From NCBI RefSeq assembly GCF_003208655.1, contig NZ_QKLU01000008.1, positions 124,001 to 188,000 on the forward strand: a DNA stretch of 64,000 nucleotides. Reading direction: 5' to 3'. Shown here in pieces: positions 49,921 through 59,000 of the stretch (position 1 is its first letter; every line of letters begins with the position of its first letter). Below the pieces are notes generated by a model. It saw only the letters and a program-made list of their open reading frames with translations, had not been told where the DNA came from and searched no databases. The position numbers were made by a program, and so were the translations under genes. The DNA is from Pedobacter nutrimenti. Its GTDB lineage: Bacteria > Bacteroidota > Bacteroidia > Sphingobacteriales > Sphingobacteriaceae.

Positions 49921-51756
49921 TTAGTTTTTTCCTTGGTCTATGGCCTTATTGATCACATCCTGTATCCTGCCCCTGATTTTCAGCCTGCTTAAGGTTTCGG
50001 TTACTCCCGGGTTGACCCGGTTGGACAGAAAGATGTAAACCAGGCCTCTGGAAGGATCTACCCATACACAGGTTCCGGTATAACCCGTATGACCATAGGT
50101 CTGGGGGGAAGCCAGTTCCGAAGGGTAATGTTTGGAGGCGTCCGGGTCCCAGCGGTCAAAGCCCAGGCCCCTTCTGCTGACATTGGATTGTTTGGCGGTG
50201 AACATATCGACCGTTTGGGGTTTAAAATATTCCTGGCCCCCGTAAGTCCCTTTATTGAGCAGCATCTGGTACATAATGGCCATGTCATTGGCGCTGGCGA
50301 ATAAACCGGCGTGACCGGATACACCACCAGCAAGGGCCGCTCCCTGATCGTGTACGTAACCAACCAAAAGGGTTTTTCTGAAATACAGGTCATTTTCGGT
50401 CGGGATAATCTGATCTTTGGAGAAACGGTTTCTCGGCAAAAAACCAGCGGTCTGCATCCCCAGGGGGGTATAAAAGTTGTCTGCTGTGTATTTGTTCAGG
50501 GGTGCCCCGCTGATCCTTTCCACAATTTCTTTCATGACATACATGCTAATGTCGCTGTATACATAGCTGCCGCGGGTTTTGATTGGTGCATTGAGCATTT
50601 TTGGCCACATCACATCTTTAAAATAATCTTTGCGGACATAATAGCCGTCTGCCACTTTAGTCGGAAAAGCTGCCGAAGAATCTGAACTGTGGTCCGCAGG
50701 TTTAATGTAGTCATGGAAAGGGATATAAGGGATAAAACCAGCCTGGTGCAACATCACCTCTCTGACCTGTATGCCATTCATGGGGGTATTTCTTGCTTTG
50801 GGGATGTAGGCACCAATATTGGTGTCCAACTTAAGTTTGTTTTCTTCTACCAGGCGCATCACCGCAGGTGTTGTTGCGGTAATTTTGGTGACAGAAGCCA
50901 GGTCAAATATATCCGATACCTGATCGGCCAGGGCGTCGGCATCATAGGTATGTTTGCCATAGGCTTTGTTGAAAATAACTTTTCCGTCCTTGGCAACAAG
51001 TACAACCATTCCTGGTGCCGCTTTTGCATTAATCGCTTCCGCAGCAATGGAATTGATTTCGCTCAGGTCGTCTGCATTTACACCTGCGTCTTCAGGAAGG
51101 GTATATTTTAGTCTGGTGGCCTGGGTAGAAAAGCCGGAGCCGGCGGTGTATTTTCCGGAATAGCTGAAAGCGAGTTTTTGACTGACTGGTATCCCACCAA
51201 AAATTATTTGCGCGGCAACACTGGCCGCATCCGCATCTTTTTGTACGGACCAAAGTAAAGGGGCGCTGAGCTGGTCGAAAGCACGCAGGCCATTGCCCTC
51301 ACCAAACAGGGCAACTACAACTTGTTTGCTTTTTGCAATACTGTTAATGAAGTTTTGGTAACGCAGGTTTGAAGCATCCTGATCTGTAATGGAAATGATA
51401 ACCGTGTTGAAATATTTCAAATCGTCTTCCAGGTCGTCCAAAGTTGCAGCGTCTTTATAATTGGCAGCATGAAAGGGGCTTACTTTTGTGTATTTATTAA
51501 GTAGGCTGTCCAATACCCCCTGAGCAGAAAATCCGAGGTCAACAGAGGCTATGTTTTTTTTCTCCAGGGACATCAGTGGAATGAGGTTTTGCTGGTTGTT
51601 CAGCAAGACCGTGCTTTTAATAATGGTGTTAATCGTGTTTAGTCTGGCTTCGTTTTTTTTATGCTCCTGTGCGCAGGCACTTAAGGTGAATCCTGCAATA
51701 AAGCAGATGCCCAGTATTTTGAATAGGTTCTTTGTTCTTGAGGTTCTTTTGTTCAT
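49921..51756 (-). CDS. Lipoprotein: GH3 C-terminal-like domain fused to a serine beta-lactamase-family domain
   Basis: 611 residues from the ATG at 51756 (only a TTG opens the frame further up). Lipobox LSAC. Residues about 40-220 (INTIIKSTVLLNNQQNLIPL, then KKNIASVDLGFSAQ, VIISITDQDASNLRYQN and VVVALFGEGNGLRAFDQ) resemble the C-terminal alpha/beta domain of GH3 beta-N-acetylglucosaminidases. The expected GH3 TIM barrel is missing. The rest is a class C beta-lactamase-type domain with SxxK in LASVTKITATTPAVM, YxN-type YSDISMYVM, and HTGYTGTCVW as the KTG-like element. Full-length GH3-beta-lactamase fusions occur in Bacteroidota; this looks like a derivative without the sugar-cleaving part. 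Confidence 0.82.
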   Translation of the reverse strand: MNKRTSRTKNLFKILGICFIAGFTLSACAQEHKKNEARLNTINTIIKSTVLLNNQQNLIPLMSLEKKNIASVDLGFSAQGVLDSLLNKYTKVSPFHAANYKDAATLDDLEDDLKYFNTVIISITDQDASNLRYQNFINSIAKSKQVVVALFGEGNGLRAFDQLSAPLLWSVQKDADAASVAAQIIFGGIPVSQKLAFSYSGKYTAGSGFSTQATRLKYTLPEDAGVNADDLSEINSIAAEAINAKAAPGMVVLVAKDGKVIFNKAYGKHTYDADALADQVSDIFDLASVTKITATTPAVMRLVEENKLKLDTNIGAYIPKARNTPMNGIQVREVMLHQAGFIPYIPFHDYIKPADHSSDSSAAFPTKVADGYYVRKDYFKDVMWPKMLNAPIKTRGSYVYSDISMYVMKEIVERISGAPLNKYTADNFYTPLGMQTAGFLPRNRFSKDQIIPTENDLYFRKTLLVGYVHDQGAALAGGVSGHAGLFASANDMAIMYQMLLNKGTYGGQEYFKPQTVDMFTAKQSNVSRRGLGFDRWDPDASKHYPSELASPQTYGHTGYTGTCVWVDPSRGLVYIFLSNRVNPGVTETLSRLKIRGRIQDVINKAIDQGKN

Positions 51757-51910
51757 TGAAATTGTAGGGTTCTTATCGGTTTTCAAAATGCGCGTTGCAT
51801 AAAGATATAAAATGATGGACTGACTTCGTCATTTAACATTCAATTATAAGAAAAGAGATGAGTTTAAGGCTTATTTTCGCTAAATTAGCAACCTTTACTA
51901 TAGAGCATAA

Positions 51911-53761
51911 ATGTCAGATATTATAAAACTTTTACCCGATAACGTGGCCAACCAGATTGCGGCAGGAGAGGTGGTTCAGCGTCCAGCATCGGCAGTAAAA
52001 GAATTGTTGGAGAACGCAATAGATGCAGGGGCAAATAAAATACAACTGATCCTGAAAGATGCCGGAAAGGCCCTGATTCAAGTGATCGATAATGGCTGCG
52101 GAATGAGCCCTGCAGATGCAAGGATGTGTTTTGAAAGACACGCGACTTCGAAAGTACGCAATGCAGAGGACCTCTTTGCAATCCGTACCATGGGATTTCG
52201 GGGGGAGGCCATGGCTTCTATCGCCGCCATTGCCCAGGTAGAAATGAAAACCCGTCGGCATGAAGATGAACTGGGTACACAGATAGAAATAGAAGGCTCT
52301 TCATTTTTAAGTCAGGAACCTGTGGCCGCTGCAGAAGGGACAAGCATTAGCGTGAAAAATTTATTTTTCAATACACCGGCCCGTCGCAATTTTCTGAAAA
52401 GTAATCCTGCTGAAATGCGTCATGTTTTAGATGAATTTCAAAGGGTTTCTCTGGCCAATCCACAAATTGCCTTTAGTCTTCACCACGATGGTGCAGAAAT
52501 TTACCGCCTGCCTTCTTCTTCTTTGAAGCAAAGGATTATTCACTTATTTGGAAATAATTATAACCAGAGACTGATACCAGTAGAGGAGGAAACGACGATC
52601 ATCAACTTAAAGGGCTTTATCGGTAAGCCTGAATTTGCAAAAAAAACAAGGGGTGAGCAGTTCTTTTTTGTCAATAACCGTTTCATCAAAGATGGTTATC
52701 TGAACCATGCCATAAACAAGGCCTATCAGGAGTTGCTGTCGGAAGAAAATTTCCCTTTATATGTGCTCTTTATTGATATAGATCCTTCAAAAATCGATGT
52801 GAATGTACATCCAACTAAAACCGAGATCAAGTATCTGGAGGAGAAATCCATTTATGCAATTATTCATTCGGCCGTTAAGCGTTCTTTGGGAAAGTTTAAC
52901 ATTAGCCCTACCATTGATTTTGATGTAGAAACAGGGTTTAGCGGGATGATCAGCCCTAAGGCCCCGGAGGATATCGTTCCACCAACCATTAGTTTCAACC
53001 CTGATTTTAATCCTTTTAAAGAAGATCGGGTTTCGGAAAGGTCTGCTTCCTATTCTAGCGGGGGATATGAATCCAGGTCCGGTAGTACAAAAAACTGGGG
53101 CTCCCTATATGAGATTGCCAATCACAGCCCTGCCGAACAGGTGAAAATTGATTTGCCCGGTCAGGGAGAAACAGAAAATTTTACCCCTCTGCAAAAACAA
53201 TTAATGCAGGTGCACAACCGTTATATCATTTCACAGATTAAGTCGGGTTTAATGGTCATTGATCAGCAGGCGGCACACGAACGGATACTTTATGAACGTT
53301 TTATTGTGCATTTGGAAGACCGAAAAGGAGCCTCCCAGCAAAGTTTGTTCCCTCAAACAGTTACTCTGAGCCCGAATGATTACGAACTGGCCAAAGGTTT
53401 GCTGGAAGACATTAAAAGCCTTGGCTTTGAAGTGAGGGAATTTGGGAAAAATACATTGGTTATTGAAGGGATCCCGGTAGATCTGGGCAGCAGTAACCTG
53501 AACGAAACACAGCTTTTTGAACATTTGATTGAGGGGTTTAAAAATTCTCAGCAGGAGTTAAAGCTGGATAAAAGGGATGCGCTGGCCAGAAGTATGGCCC
53601 GCAATAGTGCAATTAAAGGTGGAGCGGTTTTAAGTCAGGAAGAAATGAATACCCTGATAGAGCAATTGTTTGCCTGTAAAACACCTAATTTCAGTATTAG
53701 TGGAAAACCGGTTGTACAGACCATTTCCTTAACAGATCTTGAAAAGAAATTTGAAAAATAA
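51911..53761 (+). CDS. mutL: DNA mismatch repair protein MutL
   Basis: 616 residues. GHKL ATPase: IAAGEVVQRPASAVKELLEN with Glu and Asn, DAGANKIQLILKDAGK, IDNGCGMSPADARMCFERHA, FRGEAMASIAAIAQVEM. Transducer domain FFNTPARRNFLKSNPAE; flexible linker (about 350-420); C-terminal endonuclease dimerisation domain. The nuclease motif DQHA(X)2E(X)4E appears as DQQAAHERILYE, with His replaced by Gln as in other Bacteroidota. MutL couples MutS recognition of mismatches to strand cutting. It heads a run of four same-strand genes with rhomboids directly after (2-base gap). Confidence 0.95.
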   Translation: MSDIIKLLPDNVANQIAAGEVVQRPASAVKELLENAIDAGANKIQLILKDAGKALIQVIDNGCGMSPADARMCFERHATSKVRNAEDLFAIRTMGFRGEAMASIAAIAQVEMKTRRHEDELGTQIEIEGSSFLSQEPVAAAEGTSISVKNLFFNTPARRNFLKSNPAEMRHVLDEFQRVSLANPQIAFSLHHDGAEIYRLPSSSLKQRIIHLFGNNYNQRLIPVEEETTIINLKGFIGKPEFAKKTRGEQFFFVNNRFIKDGYLNHAINKAYQELLSEENFPLYVLFIDIDPSKIDVNVHPTKTEIKYLEEKSIYAIIHSAVKRSLGKFNISPTIDFDVETGFSGMISPKAPEDIVPPTISFNPDFNPFKEDRVSERSASYSSGGYESRSGSTKNWGSLYEIANHSPAEQVKIDLPGQGETENFTPLQKQLMQVHNRYIISQIKSGLMVIDQQAAHERILYERFIVHLEDRKGASQQSLFPQTVTLSPNDYELAKGLLEDIKSLGFEVREFGKNTLVIEGIPVDLGSSNLNETQLFEHLIEGFKNSQQELKLDKRDALARSMARNSAIKGGAVLSQEEMNTLIEQLFACKTPNFSISGKPVVQTISLTDLEKKFEK

Positions 53762-53763
53762 GA

Positions 53764-54498
53764 ATGAATAATATTCATATACCACCAGTTGTAAAAAACC
53801 TTTTAATTATTAATATCCTGTTTTTTGCAGCGACCTATGTATTTCAAAGTAAAGGAATTGAGCTTGCACAATATCTGGGCGCATTTTATTTCGATTCAGT
53901 GTATTTCAAGGTCTGGCAACCCATTTCCTATATGTTTATGCATGGTGGCTTTACGCATATTCTTTTTAATATGTTTGCCCTTTATATGTTTGGCAGCATT
54001 CTGGAAAGCCGTTGGGGCGCAAAGCGCTTTATTAATTTTTATCTGATCACAGGTCTGGGTGCACTTGCCTTACAGTGGGCAGTGCAGGCTTTTGAAGTTT
54101 ATCATATAACAGGTACAGCAATCAATCAAAGCCCTGGATTATTGGAGCATCTTGAGAAGGGGCAGTTTAATCCAGCTCAGTTTACTGAGATTCAGGCGGC
54201 TACCCTCCATGGTATTTATTTCTCTCCAATGGTGGGTGCTTCAGGGGCCATTTTTGGTTTGCTTGTCGCTTTTGGCATGCTCTATCCGAATACGGAATTG
54301 TACATTATGTTTATCCCGGTCCCGGTGAAAGCAAAGTACATTATTCCAATTTATATCGTCGTTGAATTATTTCTTGGTGTGGCGAGTTTTCAGGGTGATT
54401 CTGTGGCGCATTATGCACATTTGGGTGGAGCGCTTCTGGGCTTTATCCTCGTTAAATTATGGAAAGATAAAAACACATTTTACGACTACTATGACTAA
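53764..54498 (+). CDS. Rhomboid-family intramembrane serine protease
   Basis: 244 residues, six-helix rhomboid. YMFMHGGFTHILFNMFALYM is the conserved L1 loop/helix 2 region, with Asn in HILFN; catalytic Ser in VGASGAIFGLLVAFGML; catalytic His in AHYAHLGGALLGFI. A roughly 35-residue insert between helices 3 and 4 (HITGTAINQSPGLLEHLEKG) is common in Bacteroidota members. Substrates unknown. It overlaps the next rhomboid gene by eight bases, so the two are translated together. Confidence 0.93.
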   Translation: MNNIHIPPVVKNLLIINILFFAATYVFQSKGIELAQYLGAFYFDSVYFKVWQPISYMFMHGGFTHILFNMFALYMFGSILESRWGAKRFINFYLITGLGALALQWAVQAFEVYHITGTAINQSPGLLEHLEKGQFNPAQFTEIQAATLHGIYFSPMVGASGAIFGLLVAFGMLYPNTELYIMFIPVPVKAKYIIPIYIVVELFLGVASFQGDSVAHYAHLGGALLGFILVKLWKDKNTFYDYYD

Positions 54499-55354
54499 AT
54501 CTCTTTTTGAAGAATTGAAATTTAAAGTATTCAGATCAGGTAACCCTATATATCTTTACATAGGGCTAAATACCCTGATCTTTGTTGTTATGGCCCTTTT
54601 GGGTGTCGCTTTTTTCCTTTCGGGAAAGGGGACTGTTGGACTGGATGCCTTTGTCAGGGAATACCTGGCCTTTCCTGCTTCCTTTGAGCGTCTGCCCTTG
54701 CGTTTTTATACCATCATTACTTATCAGTTCTTTCATGAGGGAATATTACATATACTGTTTAACATGCTGTGGCTTTACTGGATGGGCCGGATTTTTCTGG
54801 ATTTTTTAAAACCCCGTCAGTTTCATTTTGTCTACCTTGCCGGAGGTATTGCCGGGGCATTATTTTTCAGCCTCGCTTTTCATATTTTTCCGGTATTTGC
54901 AAACAACATTTCCAGCGCCAGCATTGTTGGTGCTTCAGCAGCGGTCATGGCGGTAGTTGTCGCTGCGGCAACTCTGGTTCCTGATTATACCATCCGTTTA
55001 TTGCTGATCGGTGATGTCAAGTTAAAATACCTGGCCATTGCTTATGTCATTCTGGATCTGATTGGTGTAGGTTCCTTTAATGCGGGCGGTAACCTTGCCC
55101 ATCTTGGGGGGGCACTGATGGGTTTTGTTTACATCAAAGCCCTGCAGCGTGGAAATGACTGGAGTAACCTGTTTAAAAAGCGCAGTAAATTAAAAGTTGT
55201 CCGGAACGATCAGTTTAAAAGAAATTCAGATTCAAAAAGTACAACAGTGGCCCAGCATGAAATAGATGCGATACTGGATAAAATTTCCAAATCGGGCTAT
55301 GATAAATTAAGTAAGGAAGAGAAAGAAACGCTTTTTAAGGCAAGCAAACATTAA
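54491..55354 (+). CDS. Second rhomboid-family protein with C-terminal extension
   Basis: 287 residues from the ATG at 54491, eight bases inside the upstream gene; this gives MTKSLFEELKFKVFRSGNPI, whereas in-frame sequence further upstream is an out-of-frame copy of the first rhomboid. YQFFHEGILHILFNMLWLYW and GGNLAHLGGALMGF give the L1 and His motifs. The Ser motif is GASAAVMAV rather than GxSG, still with the Ser. The last 45 residues (VAQHEIDAILDKISKSGYDK, LSKEEKETLFKASK) form the soluble DUF6576-type tail. The tandem pair is a conserved Bacteroidota arrangement and may act on the same substrates. Confidence 0.9.
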   Translation: MTKSLFEELKFKVFRSGNPIYLYIGLNTLIFVVMALLGVAFFLSGKGTVGLDAFVREYLAFPASFERLPLRFYTIITYQFFHEGILHILFNMLWLYWMGRIFLDFLKPRQFHFVYLAGGIAGALFFSLAFHIFPVFANNISSASIVGASAAVMAVVVAAATLVPDYTIRLLLIGDVKLKYLAIAYVILDLIGVGSFNAGGNLAHLGGALMGFVYIKALQRGNDWSNLFKKRSKLKVVRNDQFKRNSDSKSTTVAQHEIDAILDKISKSGYDKLSKEEKETLFKASKH

Positions 55355-56463
55355 TGAAGAGAGCCAAACCTGCATTTATAGATAAAGTCGTCCGTTTAAT
55401 GGCTCTGGGTCTTGCCCTGGCCCTTATTCTGGGTTGTATTGCAGGAAATGTGGACCCCAGAACAAACAGGCTGATTCCATTTTTTGGTCTTGCCTATCCT
55501 TTTTTTCTGTTGCTGAATATCTTAATGGCAGGTTGGTGGTTGCTCAGAAAGCGCTGGATTTTTATGGTCTTAACCATTGGGGTCATTTTGCTCGGCTGGA
55601 GGGCATTGAACGCTACATTCAGCTTTAGAGGGCTAAGCGGTGAAGGGCCAAAAATTAAATCCGACCTGATCCGGATGATGACCTATAATGTGCATAGTTT
55701 CAGGCCTTATGATTCAGGGAATGTGGAGTCTGTTAAAAGGCAAATGCTTCAGGTGGTCAGGGACGAGAATCCCGATATTATGTGTTTTCAGGAGTATTAT
55801 ACAAGGAAAAAGGGAAGTTATGCCATTACCGACAGTTTGAAGAAAATGCTAAATACTTCCTATTATTATTTTGTACCTACTTCTTCTAACGATTATGAAG
55901 CTATGGGCCTGGCCATATTTTCAAAATATCCCATTAAAAATAAAGGAAACATTGTGTTTGAAGGGCATGGTGGCAACTCCAGCATTTATGTCGATGTACA
56001 GGTGCAGCAAAAATTGTTGCGGATTTATAATGTTCATTTGCAATCCATTTCTTTTGATAAACAGGACTACCAATATCTGGATAAAGTAACCAAAAAAATG
56101 GATCCGGAGATCGTGCCTTCCAAAAGGATTTTAAGTATGCTCAATACCGCTTTTTTAAAACGAAGTGCCCAGGTGGACATCATGAAAGCCCATATGAAAA
56201 CCTGTACCATCCCATTTTTAATTTCGGGCGATTTTAATGATACCCCGGCATCTTATGCGGTCACCCAAATGACAGCTGGCCTGAGTAAAACTTTTGTAAA
56301 GAAAGGATCGGGCTTAGGACGTACCTATAATGGCAAGTTTCCTAATTTCCAGATCGATTATATTGCAGTGACCAAAGAAATGGAGGTCATCAACCATCGG
56401 ATTATAGAGGCCCGCCTGTCTGATCACTTTCCGATAAGAAGTGACCTGAGATTAAAACCTTAA
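55354..56463 (+). CDS. Membrane-anchored endonuclease/exonuclease/phosphatase-family protein
   Basis: 369 residues. Two or three N-terminal membrane helices (residues about 10-90) are followed by an EEP domain: MMTYNVHSFRPYD (N), IMCFQEYYTRKKG (E), LRIYNVHLQS, FLISGDFNDTPASYAV (D, N) and IDYIAVTK and LSDHFPIRSDL (D, H). The active-site set for a Mg-dependent phosphodiesterase or nuclease is intact; the domain faces the periplasm by topology, so it might act on exported phosphodiesters rather than DNA. The start overlaps the stop of the second rhomboid (TAATG). Confidence 0.88.
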   Translation: MKRAKPAFIDKVVRLMALGLALALILGCIAGNVDPRTNRLIPFFGLAYPFFLLLNILMAGWWLLRKRWIFMVLTIGVILLGWRALNATFSFRGLSGEGPKIKSDLIRMMTYNVHSFRPYDSGNVESVKRQMLQVVRDENPDIMCFQEYYTRKKGSYAITDSLKKMLNTSYYYFVPTSSNDYEAMGLAIFSKYPIKNKGNIVFEGHGGNSSIYVDVQVQQKLLRIYNVHLQSISFDKQDYQYLDKVTKKMDPEIVPSKRILSMLNTAFLKRSAQVDIMKAHMKTCTIPFLISGDFNDTPASYAVTQMTAGLSKTFVKKGSGLGRTYNGKFPNFQIDYIAVTKEMEVINHRIIEARLSDHFPIRSDLRLKP

Positions 56464-56469
56464 ATTTTT

Positions 56470-56477
56470 TACCTTTG
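56470..56477 (+). promoter_or_regulatory. -7 element ahead of cysS
   Basis: Exact TACCTTTG, 36 bases before the cysS ATG. It allows expression of cysS independently of the preceding four genes; no clear -33 TTTG. Confidence 0.5.
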
Positions 56478-56513
56478 TACAAAGGAATACAGCACGAATA
56501 ACAAAATCAAAAA

Positions 56514-57977
56514 ATGAAAACCGGCTTACAGCTTTACAACACCTTAACACGTAAAAAAGAATTATTTAAGCCCCTGAATGCTCCGCATGTCGGAATGTAC
56601 GTTTGTGGGCCAACTGTTTACAGTGATGTACATCTTGGTAATTGTCGTACTTTCATTTCTTTTGACCTGATTTTCCGTTACCTTAAATATAGCGGCTATA
56701 AAGTACGTTATGTGCGCAACATTACCGATGCCGGACACCTTGAAGGTGACCGTGATGAGGGAGATGATAAATTTGCAAAAAGAGCAAAGCTTGAGCAGCT
56801 GGAGCCTATGGAGATTGTACAAAAGTACACCCTGGGATTCCATGATGTTTTAAGAATGTTCAATACCCTTCCGCCAAGCATTGAACCTACTGCTACCGGA
56901 CACATTATTGAGCAGATTGAAATGATCAAAGAGATCCTGGCAAATGGCTATGCTTATGAGACAGACGGAACGATTTATTTTGACGTTGAAAAATACAGCA
57001 AAACCTATAACTACACCATACTGACTAATCGGAACCTGGAAGACATGCTGGCCAACACCAGGGAACTGGACGGACAGGATGAAAAAAGAGGACGGCTTGA
57101 TTTCGCCTTATGGATTAAGGCCAAGCCGGAAACGCTGATGAAATGGGCATCTCCCTGGGGCCTTGGATTTCCGGGCTGGCATATTGAATGTTCAGCGATG
57201 AGTGCAAAATATCTGGGGCAGGAGTTTGATATCCATGGTGGGGGGATGGATCTTGCCGCTACCCATCATACAAATGAAATTGCACAGTCAGAAGCCTGCA
57301 GCCATGTCCAGCCTGCACGCTACTGGATGCACACCAATATGCTGACCGTAAATGGTGCCCGTATGTCTAAATCGGCAGGAAATGGATTTTTACCAGGAGA
57401 ACTTTTTACTGGAAATCACCCATTACTGGACAGGGGTTACAGCCCTATGACGGTTAAATTTTTTATGCTACAGGCCCATTACCGCAGTACGCTGGATTTT
57501 TCAAATGAAGCACTTGACGCCTCTGAGAAAGGTTTTAGAAGACTAATGAACGCATTCGGACTGCTGGACAAACTGAGCGCTTCTGCTGAAAGTGATTTTG
57601 ATATAGAGGCCATCCATCAGAACTGCATCAAGGCTATGGACGATGACTTCAACAGTCCTGTGGTTATTGCAGAGCTTTTTGAGGCAACACGCATCATCAA
57701 TAGTGTTTATGATGGAAAAGCAAAAATCTCTGCCGTTGCCCTTGAGCAGCTTAAACAGCTCATGAATGATTTTGTACTGGATATTTTTGGCCTGAAAGAC
57801 GAAGATACTTCCAACACAGAGCTCAACGATGTTTTGGAGATGGTGATTGACATCCGAAAATCGGCGAAAGAAAACAAAGATTATGCAACTTCAGATAAGA
57901 TCCGTTTGGGCCTGCAAAGTATGGGCATACAATTAAAGGACAGCAAAGAAGGAACGACCTGGAGTAAATCGGGATAA
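56514..57977 (+). CDS. cysS: Cysteinyl-tRNA synthetase
   Basis: 487 residues, class I. Charges tRNA-Cys in the cytoplasm. Zinc-binding Cys and HIGH-type motif in MYVCGPTVYSDVHLGNCRTF (HLGN); further zinc ligands in PGWHIECSAMS and ATHHTNEIAQSEA; KMSKS in ARMSKSAGN. The Trp preceding CSAM and the typical DIHGGGMDLAATHH segment are conserved. The tail (residues 360-487) is the usual helical DALR-type domain (MVIDIRKSAKENKDYATSDK). A short AT-rich gap follows before the next gene. Confidence 0.97.
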   Translation: MKTGLQLYNTLTRKKELFKPLNAPHVGMYVCGPTVYSDVHLGNCRTFISFDLIFRYLKYSGYKVRYVRNITDAGHLEGDRDEGDDKFAKRAKLEQLEPMEIVQKYTLGFHDVLRMFNTLPPSIEPTATGHIIEQIEMIKEILANGYAYETDGTIYFDVEKYSKTYNYTILTNRNLEDMLANTRELDGQDEKRGRLDFALWIKAKPETLMKWASPWGLGFPGWHIECSAMSAKYLGQEFDIHGGGMDLAATHHTNEIAQSEACSHVQPARYWMHTNMLTVNGARMSKSAGNGFLPGELFTGNHPLLDRGYSPMTVKFFMLQAHYRSTLDFSNEALDASEKGFRRLMNAFGLLDKLSASAESDFDIEAIHQNCIKAMDDDFNSPVVIAELFEATRIINSVYDGKAKISAVALEQLKQLMNDFVLDIFGLKDEDTSNTELNDVLEMVIDIRKSAKENKDYATSDKIRLGLQSMGIQLKDSKEGTTWSKSG

Positions 57978-58051
57978 TGTTTAATTGTTAATTAATTTAA
58001 AAGTTAATATACCTTTCAAGTCTTATCTTCGTAAGATACTATACAATTCAT

Positions 58052-58909
58052 ATGACCAATAAACTAATTTATACCCTTGTTGCCCTTTCAATTACTTTTG
58101 GTGCCTATGCGCAAAAGTCTGATGGTACCACCAGGTCACTGGTGAATGCAGAACGTGAATTTGCAGAACACGCCGTTAAAGATGGAGAGAAAACAGCCTT
58201 TTTGAATTATTCAGCTGATAATGCGTTGGTGTTCAGACCTAACCCTATAAATGCAAAAACTTTTTATAGCGGACAGCAGGACCATAAAAATTTAAGCTGG
58301 TCGCCGGTATATGCCCGGGTTTCCAAAAGTGGTGACTGGGGTTTTACCACAGGTACCTATGTGTTGAACGGAGAAGAAAAAAGTTATGGAGATTATTTGT
58401 CTGTCTGGAAAGTGGTGAATGACCGCTGGCAGCTAGCCCTGGATTTGGGCACGTCGCACAATAAGCCCTTGAAAAAAGGAAAAGAAGAGTTCATTGAACC
58501 CGGAAGTTTTTATAAACCGAAATTCATCAACAGCAAACAAATTGCAGCGGGCGTTGGGATTATCCTGACTACTGAAAAGACTTTAAATGTTACGCTTAAA
58601 TCCTATGGTTCGGCAGCATTTTCGGGCTTTTTAAACCCGGATGCCAGATTGCTTTTTCCAGGTCAGGAACCTATCGTCGGAAAAGACCGTATCCTGACTT
58701 TCTTTAATGGAATGGTGCAGAAAATCTCTTTAAAAACAACGAGTGCCGATAAAGCCTTAGGTGGAGATTTTGCCTATACCTATGGTGTGGCTACTATCGA
58801 TTATAAGGCAGATTTAAGAGAAAGCTTTAATTATGTCTTTATTTACGAACGTCAGGCAGACCACAACTGGAACATCATTGCCCAGATATTTACGCCTGCA
58901 GAGCGCTAA
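58052..58909 (+). CDS. Exported SnoaL/DUF4440-like protein
   Basis: 285 residues. Signal peptide ends FGAYAQ. The region LVNAEREFAEHAVKDGEKTA, FLNYSADNALVFRPNPINAK, then WSPVYARVSKSGDWGFTTGT and WKVVNDRWQLALDLGTSHNK is the cone-shaped NTF2/DUF4440 pattern. A second, less conserved copy of the fold seems to occupy the C-terminal half (FLNPDARLLFPGQEPIVGKD, YVFIYERQADHNWNIIAQIF). Function unknown; DUF4440 proteins are often ketosteroid-isomerase-like binding domains. Single gene followed by a terminator. Confidence 0.78.
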   Translation: MTNKLIYTLVALSITFGAYAQKSDGTTRSLVNAEREFAEHAVKDGEKTAFLNYSADNALVFRPNPINAKTFYSGQQDHKNLSWSPVYARVSKSGDWGFTTGTYVLNGEEKSYGDYLSVWKVVNDRWQLALDLGTSHNKPLKKGKEEFIEPGSFYKPKFINSKQIAAGVGIILTTEKTLNVTLKSYGSAAFSGFLNPDARLLFPGQEPIVGKDRILTFFNGMVQKISLKTTSADKALGGDFAYTYGVATIDYKADLRESFNYVFIYERQADHNWNIIAQIFTPAER

Positions 58910-58925
58910 TTCAACCTTAAAACAG

Positions 58926-58952
58926 AAGCCCCTTATCAAAAGGGGCTTTTTT
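58926..58952 (+). terminator. Terminator after the DUF4440-like gene
   Basis: 9-bp stem AAGCCCCTT / AAGGGGCTT, 5-base loop, then TTTT. Confidence 0.88.
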
Positions 58953-59000
58953 GTTTTATGGCCATTACATAAATTCTAAAATTATAACGTTATTTAACAA

